The translations under genes and the position numbers were made by a program. From Anthostomella pinea (lineage: Eukaryota > Ascomycota > Sordariomycetes > Xylariales > Xylariaceae): a DNA stretch of 64,000 nucleotides. Positions within the stretch are counted from its first letter, which is position 1. Each line of letters opens with the position of its first letter. A model generated the notes under the pieces. The model saw only the letters and a program-made list of their open reading frames with translations. It ran no database searches and had not been told where the DNA came from. Shown here one piece after another: positions 10,392 to 20,725 of this stretch. The stretch is from positions 4,154,001-4,218,000 of the forward strand of contig CAUWAG010000003.1 in NCBI GenBank assembly GCA_963556695.1. The letters are read 5' to 3'.

Positions 10392-10823
10392 ATGGCGGCC
10401 CTTACAACCCCCCAGCGACCTACCCAAGTCGCACCCGACGCTGCTCAGTTCACACGAGAACCTGAGCCCATCACCTCTCTCAAATTCGACCAGCGGAACA
10501 AGAAAAGGAAGCCTGACAATGTCCAGGCTTCCATGACAGTTGACCTCACTGGAAAGCCCGCTACCCGACACAATGACATTGCTGCCAACGCATTCGCACC
10601 TCATCTAGAGGACCTCGAGCGACAAGCCCGCATCAAACGAACGGTCCTAGGGCAGCTTGCCGGCTGCCTGGACGACTTCGTCGGCTCTTACAGCAGACCA
10701 CAACAGTCCGAGTACAAGAGGGAGGCCCGCTTAGTTGTCGAGATGATCTACAGTCACTTAAACACTGCTATTTTTCGAATACTGGCGGTACCCGATATCT
10801 CACACTGGACAACACCAGAATGA
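10392..10823 (+). CDS. hypothetical protein, 143 codons
   Basis: ATG 10392 to TGA. The product is hydrophilic with a basic patch (RNKKRKPDNV) and a helical second half (HLEDLERQARIKRTVLGQLA, GCLDDFVGSYS, KREARLVVEMIYSHLNTAIF). It has normal, unbroken composition in contrast to its flanks and could be the first exon of a gene or part of a retroelement gag. No family is recognised. It begins about 200 bp beyond the pogo element. Confidence 0.35.
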   Translation: MAALTTPQRPTQVAPDAAQFTREPEPITSLKFDQRNKKRKPDNVQASMTVDLTGKPATRHNDIAANAFAPHLEDLERQARIKRTVLGQLAGCLDDFVGSYSRPQQSEYKREARLVVEMIYSHLNTAIFRILAVPDISHWTTPE

Positions 10824-12381
10824 CTCCCAATTGCCCAGAGAAATGCAACCCAGGAGCCATCAGGTCCCTGGTGTTACGTTATTACATAATACCTCCACTT
10901 ATTATGTACATATGTACCCCTAGCTTCCCCTTTCTCTTCCGACCTTGCCTCTTTGACACCCACTGACAGGTAGACTCGAGGGGGCGGTTGGGGCCTGGTC
11001 CTTGGCTGCATTCCATGATGTTGTTGTCCGCCTTGGCATGACCGTGCTACATGCCGAACGCCGCAGTTATTAGATTGGGTGGTTGGATGTAGCGTCCAGG
11101 CGGTCGTTCTCAAGCAGTCCATGGAGCGCCGGGCGCTGCTGACAAGGATCAACGTGGCCCTCACCTGTACCCCTAATGAGACTCTCTTAGAACGCCAGCG
11201 AGCAACCGTCCGCCGCCGTGCTGCTGGCTAGTACCGCTATATTCTGCGACGTATAAATCCGTTCAAGTAAAAAATACTTGCCCTTATTAGGAAACTCGCA
11301 TCGGACATACCCTCCTGGGCTCACTGGACCGCCTCCACGTAAGTGGCAATGTCGGTATGACCACCCAGCCACTGAGCAGATGGGAGTCAACCCACGCTGA
11401 CAACAGAAGTGCTGGGCGGAAGCCAAGGCCCCAGGGACAATACAGCTGACGGGAAATGGATCGGGCTGAAGTCAGTCACGGGTCTAGCTCTGAACGCCCG
11501 GATTGTCAAGATGTGCCCTGGCCCTCGTATCGACGGAGCTGCATTCCAGATAACCCCATGCTATCCGTGTTCACCGTCCCTTACAAGATGAGCACAGTCA
11601 ACCAGTGCAAACCCCGGATCAAACGCATCGCGGAACGAGCCCGCCCCCACTCCAAAGGCTCGATACAAACCCTCGTCACACATCCCTCCCCTGTATGCGC
11701 ATCAGGCTGTGTCTTGTCACCAGCACGCTACACTATCGATGACCGTGAACCTATCAAATGTCGCATCGGAATGTAGGCTGTGCTGGCATCGGTGAGGCAT
11801 ACTGGATTCCCTCCGCCTCCGTTTCCAATGGGCAGTGACCAATACGCCTTCGAAGGAAAGGCAGGGTGCAGGTGCGCCTAGATGTGCATTCGCTGCTCGT
11901 TTCTCGACCAATAAACTTAGGCGGCGGAATGTGGTTAAGCAGATATCGTAGCATCAGGAGGACGATCTTTAAGAAGCAACCACATCCCTTTTTACCGGGG
12001 GTTTGTGAGACAATCAAAAGATGCATTAACCTTGTCATGGGCGGCGCTACTGCACGGGTCGATGCGGGTATTTGAGATATTGAGCCTCGATGAGGCTCTG
12101 CTAATGTCAAAGGGTAGAAGTTGTAGTGTATAGGCAGGTATCAAGGCATTCATAGCAGCCGAGGCGGATTGGTATGATTTGCATAGGAAGGCAGGCACTT
12201 CAGGAGTCGCATGCTGAGCATTCCGACGCCATCGTATAGCTCGACACCTATAAGAAGAGCCGTCGAGCCCACAACAAAAAGTTCGAAGCAGTTCTTCCAC
12301 GACGAAATCTTCAATTATATTCTAATCAATATCCACCCTTTACCATCTTCGAACACAACGGTACCTCTCATTGTCAACAAG
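10824..12381. other. no supported gene; promoter-like end
   Basis: No recognisable protein in 10824-12200. Just upstream of the next gene a TATA-like CCTATAAGAAG lies at about 12246-12256, followed by A- and C-rich leader sequence. Confidence 0.4.
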
Positions 12382-12825
12382 ATGGATCTTTGGCCCGAAT
12401 ATACCCAAGTTACAGACGCAAACGTCAAGGAAATCATGGCCAAACACATCGATCTTCAAACCCAGATGCAAGAAACCATGCGAAGCTCCGCCAATGAGAT
12501 CCAGCGTTTCTGGAATCGTCTCGGCTATTCCATTCTTGCCGTGTCAGTACAGAGTGTGCAAGCCTGGAGTCAGTGACGGGTCCTTTGATACCGAATATAA
12601 GCTGACGGAGTTTCAGAAGGAGACCCAGACCTTACGCAGGCGATGGAGGCAGTCGAGCGTACAAAGACCCCTGATGGAAACCACTATATCTGGGTTCCTA
12701 ATGCCGGCAAGGAGGTATTTGGATACGCGAGAGCACTTTCTTTCGATGCTACGATGAATCTTCTCCACGCGGCCCTTATCGCTGCCTACTTTCTCTACAA
12801 CATCGATACCATCTCAATCTGCTGA
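12382..12825 (+). CDS. hypothetical 126-residue protein, two exons, one membrane segment
   Basis: ATG 12382 lies in a good fungal context (CAACAAGATGG). Exon 1 (12382-12553) encodes MDLWPEYTQVTDANVKEIMA and an amphipathic helix. A 63-nt intron (12554-12616) has a GTGTGC donor, a CTGAC branch site and a TTTCAG acceptor. Exon 2 (12617-12825) restores frame: GDPDLTQAMEAVERTKTPDG, NHYIWVPNAGKEVFGYARAL and a C-terminal hydrophobic segment (LLHAALIAAYFLYNI). Exon lengths sum to 381 nt, a multiple of three. The end looks like a single transmembrane or membrane-associated helix. No family is recognised. Alternative unspliced reading would stop after Trp-Ser-Gln. Confidence 0.5.
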
Positions 12826-13492
12826 GTTGGGAACACGAAGACGAAGGCTGCCTACATTCTATGAGTCCGAGTATTTCTTGAAGGGTGCGGCTGTTAACTG
12901 GGCGCTTTTGGCGATACTCTGAACTGTTCGCTGAAGCATCTTCTCATCTAGCTGTGTGTGGAATGTGCTGCCTCGCCCATTCATCTCAGCTTGTTTCGAT
13001 CTTTCACCAGCGAGGCTTCTATCGTGGCGTACAAGCGGACACAGGACAGGTCCTAGAGATGGTTCTCCTTCCTAGAACAGTTTTGAAATACCATTGGGTG
13101 CCTGCAACAACCGTGATTGATTCTGAGTCACTTCTTCTGTGCTGCTTACTGAACCAGCTAGCACCGGCCCATCCTCAGTCGCGAGCCGGGTGTCATATTC
13201 ATCCTACCACATTATGTAGCAAACGTCCAACGTGGACGTCCCATTCAACTCTGCCCAGCTGTTTCTCACAGCGCCCAAGTAGTCAATCTAATTCCACGCC
13301 TTATTCAGTCCTCCCTAGATCACAATACTGGGCCTACCTTGTGGGCAGGGCGTATGAGCGAGCGTGATCACACCAAGTCACATTGCGACCCAAGCGTTCT
13401 CCCTAGGAACGACAATGCCGTCCTGTACGGATGCGATCGAAAGCCATCCTAGCTACCATCAAGACCATAGATACGAAAAATTGTGATCAGAT
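12826..13492. other. unassigned; one 160-codon frame without recognisable content
   Basis: The frame 12885-13367 is long but its composition (Ser, Cys, Leu, Thr, Pro-rich) looks non-coding. An alternative frame around 13180-13260 (LSREPGVIFILPHYVANVQR) looks more protein-like but is short. I could not assign either. Confidence 0.3.
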
Positions 13493-13975
13493 CTAGGCTC
13501 CCAGCTTTGATGCAGCTTCGCTTGAGGAGCCACAAGCGTAATCAGATGTAGCCTCACCATGTGCAGCGCCGTCATGTTCCGAGGCGGTGCACGCCTCATA
13601 GGCATCATCGAGATCATCGCGAAGCTCGGCCAGTATGTGAGAGACACGTTCTGCAACCTCTGTGGCATCCCGCGGTCTGGCTTCAGCGGACCGAGCGTCT
13701 GATGCTGGGTGATGAGCTCCGATGTTGTCGGCCCAGATTCTGAATCTCGTAGTATCGTCGACCACACGAGCCGCATGCTCGGCATAGCCTTCCGACCCCT
13801 CTGTACTCAACACAGATGCCAAACTCGCAAATCGCTGGAAGACGGACCTGGTCAAGCTGGCGATTGGAGACGAGGTTGGAGAGACGTCAGGGTTCTGGTT
13901 CTGGTACTGGTATTTCGGTGCGGCCTCGGGAAATGCCGTCTCTTGCTTTCGTGGTCCGGTCTGGCTTTCCATCTT
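13493..13975 (-). pseudogene. N-terminal domain of an acuF-like / NACHT-associated fungal protein, fused to a LINE fragment
   Basis: The C-terminal half of a 262-codon frame contains SVFQRFASLASVLSTEGSEG, VVDDTTRFRIWADNIGAHH and AERVSHILAELRDDLDDAYE. The RFR-W-NIGA-H block and the following helix are typical of the N-terminal helical domain of many large fungal proteins (often annotated oxidoreductase acuF-like or C2H2/NACHT proteins). Those proteins normally continue for several hundred residues; here the frame stops after about 160. It is fused in frame, downstream of LINE-derived codons, so the native start is lost. Non-functional or chimeric. Confidence 0.6.
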
Positions 13976-14281
13976 TCCATCTCTCATTCGGACTAACGGG
14001 TGCATGTTATCCATGGCTCTGATTCTCAGGCTGAACCGCATCCGGATCTTGCTGAGTATGGTTTGTAGGCCTGATTCTTTGAAGAGTACCTTCTTTGGTA
14101 TGGTTCTCCAAACTGGGAGAATCACTCTGATGGCCTCTGTAAGGACTCTTTCGAGGTCGTCCGAGTGGCCGTTCTGGCGGGTGCTCACGTCGCGGGCCTG
14201 GCCGTTTCCTGCTCTCTTGTAGTCCCCAGCCCCCCAGACCTCAGCGTGGTTGTCTTGAGTGTTTAGCACGCATTTACACAC
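13976..14281 (-). mobile_element. Tad-type LINE RT fragment (different family from the 36-42 kb LINE)
   Basis: The N-terminal ~100 codons of the same frame show the post-RT segment of Tad-like LINEs: LERVLTEAIRVILPVWRTIP and KKVLFKESG, then RFSLRIRAMDNMHPLVRM. It aligns block by block with LRTAIRAILPVWKTHPG and HGLRLGRIDQRHPLVGR of the intact LINE but is clearly diverged, so it belongs to another family. Confidence 0.8.
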
Positions 14282-14697
14282 AACTTACTTACCAACCGAC
14301 TATTAATCTTGCTTTTGACGCATTCAAATCTTCTCCCAGGTCATCCATCGACTCTGTTATTTTCTACCCATAGCATCCTCCAAAGCCAACGGACGAACGG
14401 CCTATTCCTTCGATTTGGCTCTCGTACCTTACTCGGCGCTAGGGCTAAGCCACAAAAGGCATTCTTATTTATTGCCTTGTTTGCAGTAGCGCATCGAAAA
14501 ACGTGTGCCGGCCCCCTTTCCCAAACTGTTGATTTCATTTTTGGCTCAGCTAATAACCCGGACGTCCCAAACCCATGGGAATGAGTCAGACTAAGCCGCC
14601 CCCAACATTGAGCCTGAACAATCGCCCCGTTTGGGAGTCAACGCACTCAAGGCAGAATTGTCAATTTCCGGCTGCACGTCAGCCCCATACATTTATC

Positions 14698-14705
14698 TAT
14701 AAGAG
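14698..14705 (+). promoter_or_regulatory. TATA-like element upstream of the histidine-phosphatase gene
   Basis: TATAAGAG about 110 bp before ATG 14815, followed by a pyrimidine-rich leader (CTTCACCTCAACACTGCTTA). This supports 14815 as the start rather than the in-frame ATG at 14575. Confidence 0.4.
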
Positions 14706-14814
14706 TGCGGCCAAGACTAGGTGCTTCACCTCAACACTGCTTAGCACTTCTTCAATTGCGTCTCTGATTCTCACATTCCGTAGTCTTCTTCGTTATCGCC
14801 GCGGGCCAATGGCA

Positions 14815-15806
14815 AGGATGACACCAACAACAAGCCCAGTTGAGACCAGCTCGGCGAATACCTACGACTTCTCCTGCCTCACCGGCTTCTTCGTGGACCA
14901 CGTCGAGGTCGCAAAAGTCTCCCCGGGCTCGCTGGTCGCAACGCAGCCGGGTCTCGGTCTTCTAGGGCGGAGCTATGAGACGGACACATCCCCGAGTGAT
15001 AGTCGGCCCCAGTGGACGCGGTTTGCAGCTTATGTCAAGCACCTGAATCAAGTGTCTCCGCCCGCCGAGTCTTACAAAGTCATCTATCTGGTTCGCCATG
15101 GACTAGGCGTCCACAACATTGCGATGAGCAAGTATGGAGGCGAAGCATGGAAGGTGAGCGGAGTCTTGCGAGCGCGTATCTATAGTTACTAACAGCTCTT
15201 CACTAGACCAAGTGGTCGCACATGGATGGTGACGGAGAGGGCAATGTCTGGGCTGACGCACAACTCGTGGAAGAGGGCATTCGTCAGGCTCAGAAGCTCT
15301 CTCAGATCTGGTTCGACGAAGCGAAGAAGGACAAAGTAGCTCTGCCGGAGTCACTTTATACCAGCCCATTAGCTCGATGTCTACACACGACCAAGCTCGT
15401 CTTCCAGCCCGTCATGGAAGCCAACCAGCGCGAGTTTCATCCCATCATCAAGGAGCTTCTCCGGGAGCGGCTCACGGATCATACTTGCGACAAACGGAGC
15501 TCGCGATTTTGGATCCAGCAGAACTACCCAGAGTACATCATTGAACCTGGCTTCGAAGAAGACGACACCCTGTGGAAGCCACACTCGAACAAGCCCGAGG
15601 AGGCCGAGGAACATTTTGCTCGAAAGCAGCGTCTGCTTAACGACATTTTTGAGCATGATAAGTCGCAGTTCATCTCCCTCACTAACCATTCATACGCAAT
15701 TACAGCTATACTCGTGACTGTCAAGGCACCCAAGTTCCGGGTCTGCGAGGGCACTATCGTGCCTTTGTTCGTGAAGGCGGTCCGTACCAAGGAGAAGACA
15801 GTATGA
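14815..15806 (+). CDS. histidine phosphatase / phosphoglycerate-mutase-like protein
   Basis: Member of the histidine phosphatase superfamily, which removes phosphate through a phosphohistidine intermediate. Exon 1 (14815-15153) ends with the signature IYLVRHGLGVHN (catalytic His in RHG) and GGEAWK. A 53-nt intron (15154-15206) has GTGAGC, a perfect TACTAAC branch site and CACTAG. Exon 2 (15207-15806) contains TKWSHMDGDGEGNVWADAQL, the second phosphate pocket LYTSPLARCLHTT, the acidic FEEDDTLWKPHSNKPEEAEE and the second histidine in LTNHSYAITAIL. The product is 312 residues, a normal length for the fungal PMU1-like group, with no internal stops. An N-terminal extension to ATG 14575 is possible but that region looks like promoter and leader. 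This is one of the few intact host genes in the window. Its substrate cannot be told from sequence. Confidence 0.88.
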
Positions 15807-16131
15807 CCGGGTGCGCGTGCGTCCTGCCCAAATGACTTTTGCGGCAGGACTAGGACACATGTACTACTTCGGTCTCCTCAATTGGACGCAGCCTTTCTAC
15901 TCTGAGTTCAGGGTTTCGAAGCAATAGTACCTGGGCGTTGTCCCACGAGGCGGTATTGGGGGGCGCAGATTTCCTCTTCCTCTTCCTACGTATCACAAGA
16001 CTACCTACAGCCTGCCTTTGGGGTGGGCGTCTTGCATAGACGCCCACAGGCAGCCACTTTCAAATTCGGTCTCCCAACTGCATTTGTGCTTCCAATCTCG
16101 TCCTGGTCACAAGCCGGTACTACGGCCCGTA
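15807..16131. other. intergenic
   Basis: 3' flank of the phosphatase gene and the 3' side of the PRM1 fragment; nothing recognised. Confidence 0.5.
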
Positions 16132-16557
16132 TTATAAGAGAAGCTGCTCAACACCAGTCAATGTCATGTCCAAGACGGACAACATAGCCTGAATAGCATC
16201 GGTAATGCCCGAAGCAGTGAGCGTGTTTACGCCAACCGACAAGTAATGTGGCATAGAAGCAATTGCGCTACCAACATCTTCCACCTTCGTACAGGCAGAG
16301 AGTGCTTTAGCCTGGGCGTCCGTCAGGTCGTCTCTGAGATTATCCAGAAGTATTAGTATCCTAGTTAAGACGAGGAGCAGCAGTATTGTCCAGCGGTTTA
16401 ACCATATCGGAGATAAGCGATCTCGAAGTTTAAGGTATGGGGTGATATTGTGGCTCCTCAACCCATTTTCCAGCCACAATGACGGATGGGTCACGGACCA
16501 GGATATAAGGTACCTTAGAGCCTGACGGGTACCCGTTTGTACCTGATTTGTACCCAA
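16132..16557 (-). pseudogene. PRM1: PRM1 (plasma-membrane fusion protein) N-terminal fragment
   Basis: Prm1 is a multipass membrane protein that promotes plasma-membrane fusion during mating in fungi. The frame contains HNITPYLKLRDRLSPIWLNR, the first membrane span WTILLLLVLTRILILL and the strongly conserved block ALSACTKVEDVGSAIASMPH, YLSVGVNTLTASGI, then SVLDMTLTGVEQLLL. It then ends in TAA at 16132, where the normal protein (several hundred residues, more spans) would continue into its next domain. Only about the first 120 aligned residues are present. Codons upstream of HNITPY do not look like Prm1, so the native start is also lost. It is a displaced fragment of a single-copy core gene. 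Confidence 0.85.
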
Positions 16558-17216
16558 CTGGGATGATAGCTACTTCTGGGATGGGGGCACCACCCATCCC
16601 TTCTTTCAATCAAGCAACTTCCAGAATACAGACCAATAGCCACCTATCGTGACCCTGGTCCTTATTCTGGATACCGCTACCACAAGGCACAATATAGCGC
16701 CTACTCTTCTCGGTCTGCACTTCATACTTTGTTGATTTCGGGAAAGGCTTACTTGCAAGATGCAGTGGTTGTCTACGGACGAGATCTGCTAGCTGGGCAG
16801 CTGTATATAATATAGAATGAGACCTAGCCTAGCACGCCCGCGCGCCCTCTGCTGGCGGTCGACGATTCGCCCGGGCGGCTGCGGGCGACTCCTCCTCCGG
16901 TTCCACCACCGAGTCTGATGTTGGTGTGCTCATCCGAGCCCTCTCTAGCCCGAAACCCTAATGATTGCTGGTGCATTGGTGTCATTGGTGCATCAGGGAT
17001 ATCGTGATCGCCGTCCGTGAAGTTGCGCCACTGCCAAATCCCCGTCCCTGCGGAGACGAGCCTTATGTCGCTTGCGAGAGAGGGTTAACGCAGGGCCCTG
17101 GACCGTGTCGAGACGGGCCGATCCTGCATGTTGCTGTCCTCGGTCAGGACCTGCATCACCACCAGCTCCGTGTTGGTTAGCACAAACCCGAACCGTACCC
17201 CTAGGTTTATGCAGTA
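16558..17216. other. no supported gene; contains a 26-bp dispersed repeat at 16823
   Basis: No recognisable coding. 16823-16848 (CCTAGCCTAGCACGCCCG..CGCCCT) recurs at 60521-60546. A TATATAATATAG block precedes it. Confidence 0.45.
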
Positions 17217-18055
17217 ACATCAATCACCCCCCCACGGACCAGCGCGTTTGACCCACTAACGCGTAAATCACCACCCACCAGGATTATGGTGATCTACCCA
17301 TTTATACCATCACTTTTGCATCTTTTTTTTTCGCAAAGTATACCATTCGACGCGTTATCTTCCGCTGATTCTTACGATGTCATTTTGCGACCGCCAAAAG
17401 AAGGCTGAAGCCGCAATTCGGGACATACAACGCGGGACCCCAGTCCGCTCGTCGGCCTTCAACTGGCAGATCAGCCGCTCGTATGTCAACAGGCGAATCT
17501 CCGGCACCCCAACCCGGAGTGAGGCCAGCCAAAACCAGCAGGCTCTCTCACCATTCCTCGAACATAAGCTAGCACGCTGGGCTCTGGGACAGGCACGGCT
17601 AGGGTATTCTCCGGCGGTCTCTAAGTTCCGTCTGATGGCCCAGCGGATGCTCCATGCCACCGGGGAGGTTCGAGATTTAGGGGAAAATTGGGCATCCAAG
17701 TTCCTAGCTCGAAATTCGGAAGTCAAGATAACAAGGTCTCGCGTTATCGACTACAATCGAGTGAATGGTGCTACGGCGTCAAATATCAACATCTTTTTCG
17801 ATCGGTGTAACGCCCCTGACGTAGCCAACCTCCTGGCAGCACGCTGGTATAACGTCGACGAGATGGGGATCGCCCAGGGGGTTGGGGACTCCCATTGGGT
17901 GGTCTCCGAGGCCTCCGGCAACGTGGCTATGAGAAAGGGGGTCGAGAAGGGTGAATGGATAACTGCCCTGGAGTGTGTGAACGGATCTGGAGATGCCCTC
18001 CCGCCCCTGGTAATTCTGAAGGGGGTTAACGTACAAGCCCAGTGGTTTAGCAAAT
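17217..18055 (+). mobile_element. pogo-like DNA transposon, 3'-truncated copy (family A, copy 1)
   Basis: The left end starts after a TA (17215-17216) with ACATCAATCACCCCCCC and the subterminal GCGGACC-like repeats, matching the right end of the complete copy at 25142-27077 over more than 100 bp. The transposase frame begins at ATG 17377 and includes the HTH/CENP-B-like DNA-binding part (DRQKKAEAAIRDIQRGTPVR, SYVNRRISGTPTR), LEHKLARWALGQARLGYS and the first catalytic Asp in RWYNVDEMGIAQG. It has no stops to 18057 but then leaves homology abruptly at Q-W-F-S, so the second and third catalytic acids and the right TIR are lost. This copy is better preserved than the complete one. Confidence 0.88.
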
Positions 18056-18474
18056 GAACCGTCGACATAACTCTTCCAAGAGAAGATACCAGATGACAAC
18101 AATATACTTCACGGCACCTCCACTTCGCCAACAGTATCCAAGTTCGTGCAATCTCCCCATGTCGTATTTTGCTGGAAGCAGCATCGTGACGTACTAAAGG
18201 TCAACGCTCTGTCGTCTGCCCAGCTGGTTGATCCCCATCATGCACGTGCTATTTAAAACGCTGTCTTTAAAGCTTGGGGCTCTGTCCTCCAAGGTCTCCA
18301 GCTCCCCGAGCTTTGGCTGTATTACGAAAATCTGCGGGGACTCGCTGGCAGGAGCAAAGTTTACAGACGAAAACATAAAGGACAGAAAGAAAGGAAAGGG
18401 AGCTAGAAACAGGTAGGAGGCTGTTGCGTGGTCAGGTGACCCAATCTGGCTGGCATATTGCCTACACCTAATGC
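18056..18474. other. unassigned sequence between the truncated transposon and the PKS relic
   Basis: No recognisable coding; the abrupt break at 18055 marks a deletion or recombination point. Confidence 0.4.
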
Positions 18475-18512
18475 AGCTGTGCACCACCTCCAGACCTTCA
18501 ACATCAACAACA
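18475..18512 (+). repeat. 38-bp repeat shared with 5402-5439
   Basis: See 5402-5439. Here it leads into a short coding-like stretch (HHLQTFNINNTWSERYVEQ) just before the PKS relic. Confidence 0.6.
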
Positions 18513-18602
18513 CTTGGTCCGAGCGATACGTCGAACAGGTGCGGCATCCACGTCAGCGAGCCTGGCCCAGATGCTTGTCCCTAATACTCGTCCGTGCTGG
18601 GT

Positions 18603-19060
18603 GGTGAGAAGGTCACAGTGGACATGCAATCGACCCTCCGAAACGTCTACCGGCGAGACAACATGCTCCAGCCCGTGCTCTTTTCCCAGGCCCTGAAGCG
18701 GCCATCGCCGACGCCGGATTTCCAGGATTGGCGCTGCAGGTAGGGCCGCATGCTGCTTTGAAAGGCCCGGCAAGCCTCACCATCGAGGAATGCGTCGGCT
18801 CGTTTGCCCCATACTCCGGAACGCTGGCTCGTGGCCAGAACCATGCCCTCGCCGTTGCGGATACCCTGGGCTCCATCTGGAGCGTCTTGGGTGCTTCGGC
18901 AATCGACTTTCAAGCGTTCCAGCGGTCTTTCGTCAGGGAGGCCACCTTCGCGGTCTCCAAGGAACTTCCCACGTATGCCTCGGATCACAATCGGGTGCTC
19001 TGGAACGAAACCCCAGATACAAGGCCAGATGGTCTTTCCGGCCGCCGGTTTCGCAGTCAT
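18603..19060 (+). pseudogene. polyketide synthase relic (end of acyltransferase domain and linker to dehydratase)
   Basis: Two frames joined by a 1-bp shift near 18695 give a segment typical of fungal type I polyketide synthases: NVYRRDNMLQPVLFSQALK (end of the AT domain), then AAIADAGFPGLALQVGPHAA with LKGPASLTIEE, the SFAPYSGTLARG block, and ELPTYASDHNRVLWNET, which corresponds to the LPxYPWDHxxxxWHES motif just before the dehydratase domain. A complete PKS is over 2000 residues; nothing of KS, DH, KR or ACP was found nearby. It is therefore a short relic, not part of a biosynthetic cluster. Confidence 0.75.
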
Positions 19061-19416
19061 GGCAACTGGAGGCTGCGCGAACAAAGGCGACCCCTGTGAT
19101 CAGGCCTGGGAGAAGTCAGCCTCTACTGCTTTACGATGTGAAGAAAGATAAGTTACATAGTGGCAGAATAAGTGAGGGACCCGACGAGACGACGAGTGAG
19201 GTCTGATGATGAAGCGCACTGATATGTCCTTGGTGGTCAAATTGGGATGAGTTAGACAGCGACATCTTCTAATGAATCCGGTGAGGTAGCGTCATGCAGC
19301 ATGAGGAGGGCATGAGCTGTCCAGAGCCTAAGTCGCTTTTGAGATACAGTGTCTGCGGCGAGGTGCAGCTGACCTCTGCCAATACGTGACTGGGAGAAAT
19401 AGTCTTCCAGACCAAG
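19061..19416. other. intergenic
   Basis: No recognisable coding. Confidence 0.45.
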
Positions 19417-20725
19417 CTAATATATACACAGTGATGATAGCCAGTCAGGCACCGGTCGAAAAACTTCCATGATTCCGCCAAGTCGAGTCTTGAATATTCT
19501 CAGCCATCCCTCGTGGTCAACTGCAAGAACGACCTCATGCCATTCCGAACCTTGCTGTAATGCCCGTGCGACATGTTTGGCGTCTACAATAGCCCTGGAC
19601 CTTGGGTGACAGCGGCCTCGGAGGTGAAACGACTTGACCTGGCAAATGGGCAGCAGCGTCTTCTGTCGTAAGTTAGCTACGCCCTGGGATTAAAGCTGAA
19701 AGACTTACTAATTCTTGACTTCGTTTATACCGTCCAGTAGTATATGAACTATCTGCTAGGTTGATAGGTAGTCCTAAATGCAGCAAAGCAGGACATTTCC
19801 TTACAACGGCTTGGAGATCCTTTATTGTGTAACGGTAGCTCGATTTGAGGTCCAATGAACATTTTCGTGACTCTACAACTAAGAGCCGAAGGCTTTTTGC
19901 ATGCCATAATGCCGCACCCAGGGGGAATGGAGCGGATGCCTTATGCAGAAGCATGACTAGTTCTCTTAGGATTTTGTGTTCGGCCAATCGTGCCAGCAGC
20001 CTGATGAGCATAGGCCTTATCCCATCTGGTGCGGTGATCCGGAGCGACACTAATCTCTTTGGACTATTGTTGATCAGTTGCTCAAGAAATCCTGGAAGGC
20101 CGGAGCAGTTTCGGAGCTCTAACTCTTCGAGGTTTCTTGTATCTAGAGATTGTATCAAGTCCATATTCGTGTTTTCTAGGGACAACCTCTTTAGCATTTA
20201 AAAACCGAGTCGAATGATTTAAGGAACGGCCGACGTGAAACGAAGCTTTAATGAGATTAATCTCTTGCAATTCATAGTGTGCCACCTGATCCATTGCATC
20301 TCTTGGATGAGCTTTACATTTGTATACGAGAGTTTCTTTAGGTGAGGGAACGTCTGGTTTCTTTGCACATCGGGGAAATTGGACGAGAACTCCTGCACAT
20401 AATTATCTCCTGAGCCACGGAAGATAGCAGACACAATACGCTGCACCAAGGCTGCGTGGCTATACATCCATGCATATGGGTTGAGTTCGTTGTAGTGAAC
20501 AACTCGTACGTGAGAAACCAAGTCTGGCCGTAGAATAAATAGACTGATTAATGACTCACTCTGAAGGTTGAAAGATCCCGCCTTTACAGTTAACCAGAGT
20601 TCGCGATAGAGATATTGGGTAGAAATAACATTAAAGCGTTTATTGCATTGGCTTAACGCAGCAAGATCTTTAGGTGTCAATAAGAGACATATAGATGCCC
20701 AAACTTCCACAGGGATACAATCCAT
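19417..20725 (-). pseudogene. F-box / leucine-rich-repeat-like protein, two nonsense codons or a very short intron
   Basis: From ATG 20725 the frame starts with an F-box-like segment (IPVEVWASICLLLTPKDLAA, LSQCNKRFNVIST), normally a Skp1-binding surface of SCF ubiquitin ligases, followed by leucine-rich repeat-like helices (FPHLKKLSYTNVKLIQ; NLEELELRNCSGLPGFLEQL; KSLRLLVVESRKC). Two TAA codons, 20219-20221 and 20198-20200, interrupt the same frame. They could be removed by a 39-nt GT..AG segment, below the usual fungal minimum, so nonsense mutation is more likely. A good 46-nt intron lies at 19663-19708 (GTAAGT, GCTAAC branch, ACAG) and exon 2 (19662-19417) continues in phase 0: KTLLPICQVKSFHLRGRCHP to ...LSSLCIY and TAG. 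The start at 20725 was preferred over 20761 because the F-box begins there. Substrate unknown. Confidence 0.6.

Noticed and set aside
11187..12110. Several overlapping frames of 60-118 codons on both strands
   Set aside because: Composition is random and no splice-consistent gene could be built.
12885..13367. 160-codon frame as a possible cytochrome P450 piece
   Set aside because: No P450 heme, ExxR or PERF motifs in any frame.
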